Assembly: GCA_031259505.1 (NCBI GenBank)
Contig: JAIRLL010000060.1
Location: 1 to 9,483 of the forward strand
Direction: 5' to 3'
Length of the DNA: 9,483 bases
DNA from: Tannerella sp.
GTDB taxonomy: Bacteria; Bacteroidota; Bacteroidia; Bacteroidales; Tannerellaceae
The notes beneath the pieces are model-generated. The model was not told the origin of the DNA and did not search any database. It saw nothing but the letters and a program-made list of their open reading frames with translations. The position numbers were made by a program, and so were the translations under genes. Of the stretch, positions 8,548 through 9,483 are shown one piece after another. Numbering within the stretch: position 1 is the first letter of the stretch; the number at the start of each line of letters is the position of its first letter.

Positions 8548-9216
8548 TCAGAAAATGATGAATGACACTGTCGGTCCGACCGGGCCTTCCCTGCCCCTCC
8601 GGTCGGAATAGCGGACATAGAGGTTGGCCTGTTTGTTGAAGTTGACCGGGGCGAAGTGCAGTTCGTGGCGCGTGTTCGACGAGAAACTCACTTTGCGGTA
8701 AGTTTCAATATCTTCCGGCACCGTGCCGGTCTCGGAGATGGCCAGGTAGAGATAGCTGCCCCTGGCGTGGGGCGGAAGTTTGCGCTTCATACTCTTTTCG
8801 TCTATCACGACGGCGTCGTACTGGAATGCGCCCGTGCGCTTTACGCGCGCCAGTCCCGTCTCCACGGGCACGAGCGCCGTCGCCCGCACACTGTCGCGCG
8901 GCCTGATGCCGAAAACCGCCAGGTCGGACACACTGATCTGCGTGTTGTAGCGGATGTTTTCGTTCAGGAAATGCCGCCATGCCTTATCCAGCGCCTTGTG
9001 TGCCGTGTCGCGTGCCCGGCGGTTGCCCTTTGTGGCCGTATCGGGATTGGCCGCAAGCGTTTCCCATGCCACATATTCTTCGTAAAGAGGAGTTATCGGG
9101 GACAGTTTGGCGGGCGGTATCCCGTATGCATCCAAATTATCCGATACCTTCCGGTAGGCGATTTTAATGTACTCTGCAAAACCCGCAACTGTGCGGGGAA
9201 ACAGCTCTCTTCCCAT
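8548..9216 (-). CDS. Hypothetical protein, helical N-terminus plus Fn3-like C-terminus
   Basis: A 222-residue protein of no known function. From the ATG at 9216, residues 1 to about 105 look all-helical, with the layout LFPRTVAGFAEYIK, then DNLDAYGIPPAKL and a long ARDTAHKALDKAWRHFLNENI helix ending in LAVFGI. I associate this layout with a group of uncharacterised Bacteroidales proteins. Residues about 112-222 look like a beta-sandwich of Fn3 type, with LYLAISETG, ETYRKVSF, HELHF, ANLYVRYSDRRGREGPVGP and a hydrophobic end. There is no signal peptide, membrane segment or catalytic motif. It overlaps nothing and lies 22 bases before the glycosyltransferase gene, so it may head that operon. The reading frame has no stop upstream and stays open through the 21-bp repeat array to the window edge, with no ATG, GTG or TTG, so a longer form starting outside the window cannot be excluded. 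TGTVPED (163-169) resembles the repeat heptapeptide. Confidence 0.75.
   Translation of the reverse strand: MGRELFPRTVAGFAEYIKIAYRKVSDNLDAYGIPPAKLSPITPLYEEYVAWETLAANPDTATKGNRRARDTAHKALDKAWRHFLNENIRYNTQISVSDLAVFGIRPRDSVRATALVPVETGLARVKRTGAFQYDAVVIDEKSMKRKLPPHARGSYLYLAISETGTVPEDIETYRKVSFSSNTRHELHFAPVNFNKQANLYVRYSDRRGREGPVGPTVSFIIF
8714..8729. other. Isolated copy of the repeat palindrome inside the hypothetical gene
   Basis: TCCGGCACCGTGCCGG fits the core TCCGGNACNGTNCCGG of the 21-bp array at 9295-9483. Read on the minus strand in the gene's frame it encodes part of TGTVPED, with 15 of 18 bases identical to the array's plus-strand SGTVPE codons. It is a single copy, about 570 bases from the array. 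It may be a seed of the array or a coincidence in CCGG-rich coding DNA. Confidence 0.4.
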
Positions 9217-9250
9217 TATTCTTTTCGGATTAAATGTATGTATATCAGTT

Positions 9251-9483
9251 ATGTTTAAATTAAGTTCCTGCTTTTGGCCGTCCGTATTCGAAGTTTCCGG
9301 AACGGTACCGGAAAATCCTGAAACGGCGCCGGAAAATTCCGTAACGGTACCGGAAAATTCCGGAACAATACCGAAAACCTTCGGAGCGATACCGGAAAAT
9401 TCTGGAACAGTACCGGAAATCCTCGAAACAGTACCGGAAAATCCCGTAACGATACCGGAGGTTTTCGGAACGGTACCGGAAAA
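9251..9483 (+). CDS. Candidate ORF of heptapeptide repeats, 3'-truncated by the window edge
   Basis: An ATG at 9251 opens a frame that reaches the window end without a stop (77 codons plus two bases). A short lead (MFKLSSCFWPSVFEV) is followed by nine heptads of consensus SGTVPEN. By heptad position: S/P/F/L, G/E/V, T (once A), V/I/A, invariant P, E (once K), and N/T/I/V. The repeat length of 21 bases keeps the frame in every copy. Against a real gene: the start is only 34 bases from the divergent ATG of the hypothetical protein gene, no TAnnTTTG box is seen, and the repeats are nearly self-complementary, so an open frame on one strand tends to imply one on the other. There is no signal peptide or membrane segment. 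It could be a repeat-rich protein or simply a non-coding minisatellite. Confidence 0.3.
   Translation, partial: MFKLSSCFWPSVFEVSGTVPENPETAPENSVTVPENSGTIPKTFGAIPENSGTVPEILETVPENPVTIPEVFGTVPE
9295..9483. repeat. Array of nine 21-bp near-palindromic tandem repeats, continuing past the window
   Basis: Nine head-to-tail units of exactly 21 bases start at 9295, 9316, 9337, 9358, 9379, 9400, 9421, 9442 and 9463, with no insertions or deletions. The consensus is close to ttccggaacggtaccggaaaa cut to its core TCCGGNACNGTNCCGGA. Unit columns 5, 7, 9, 14, 15, 16 and 18 are invariant. Apart from columns 6 and 21, every difference between units is a transition. The core is a palindrome except at three free positions, so each unit could form a small hairpin or cruciform, or act as a symmetric protein site. 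The array has no unique spacers and is therefore not a CRISPR. The last unit ends at the window's final base, so the true copy number is unknown. Confidence 0.97.

Noticed and set aside
9231..9238. Minus-strand TACATTTA before the hypothetical gene as a -7 promoter box
   Set aside because: The last base departs from TAnnTTTG and there is no TTG at -33, so it is too weak to call.
8656..9258. Plus-strand 200-codon open frame opposite the hypothetical gene
   Set aside because: The minus-strand frame has coherent predicted secondary structure and operon spacing with the next gene. This frame looks like a shadow caused by high-GC codon use.
9295..9483. The repeat array as a CRISPR
   Set aside because: Units are contiguous 21-mers with no unique spacers, and no cas gene is present.

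Overview
The window reads as a piece of a Bacteroidota chromosome, most likely Bacteroidales. Three things point there. The start sites lack clear Shine-Dalgarno sequences. Two promoter-like boxes match the Bacteroidota -7 consensus TAnnTTTG. The gene families fit as well: S16 with a long Ala/Lys/Glu-rich tail, a large YfhO protein with the WSNxMFGGMP signature, and a helical plus Fn3-like hypothetical protein of a kind common in this group. This assignment is inference; no rRNA or other definitive marker is present.

Layout. Bases 1-2474 (+) are the end of a branched-chain amino acid operon: a 5'-truncated 2-isopropylmalate synthase-type gene, a methylglyoxal synthase gene (mgsA) and leuB, separated by 26 and 3 bases. 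leuB converges on a secreted TPR-repeat protein (2543-3373, -). That gene is divergent from rpsP (3597-4118, +), and each of the two has its own TAnnTTTG box. A strong hairpin with T-tracts on both strands (4146-4194) separates rpsP from a convergent minus-strand cluster. Read in its direction of transcription, the cluster is a hypothetical protein (9216-8548), a family 2 glycosyltransferase (8525-7779), a YfhO-type multi-pass membrane protein (7742-5274) and mnmA (5277-4213). Its gaps are 22 and 36 bases, followed by a 4-base ATGA overlap, so it could be one transcript that joins envelope glycosylation genes to a tRNA-thiolation gene.

The right edge (9295-9483) is the least ordinary part. 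It holds nine exact-length 21-bp tandem repeats that run off the window. Each unit is a near-palindrome of the form TCCGGNACNGTNCCGGA, whose free bases fall at third codon positions. The same heptapeptide core (SGTVPE) can therefore be read from both strands. The plus reading opens with an ATG at 9251. The minus reading is open, in frame and without a stop, into the hypothetical protein gene at 9216. That gene itself contains one internal copy of the motif (TGTVPED).

Everything left of about 9200 is conserved housekeeping or envelope content. The two points of interest are the repeat array and the placement of mgsA inside the leu operon.
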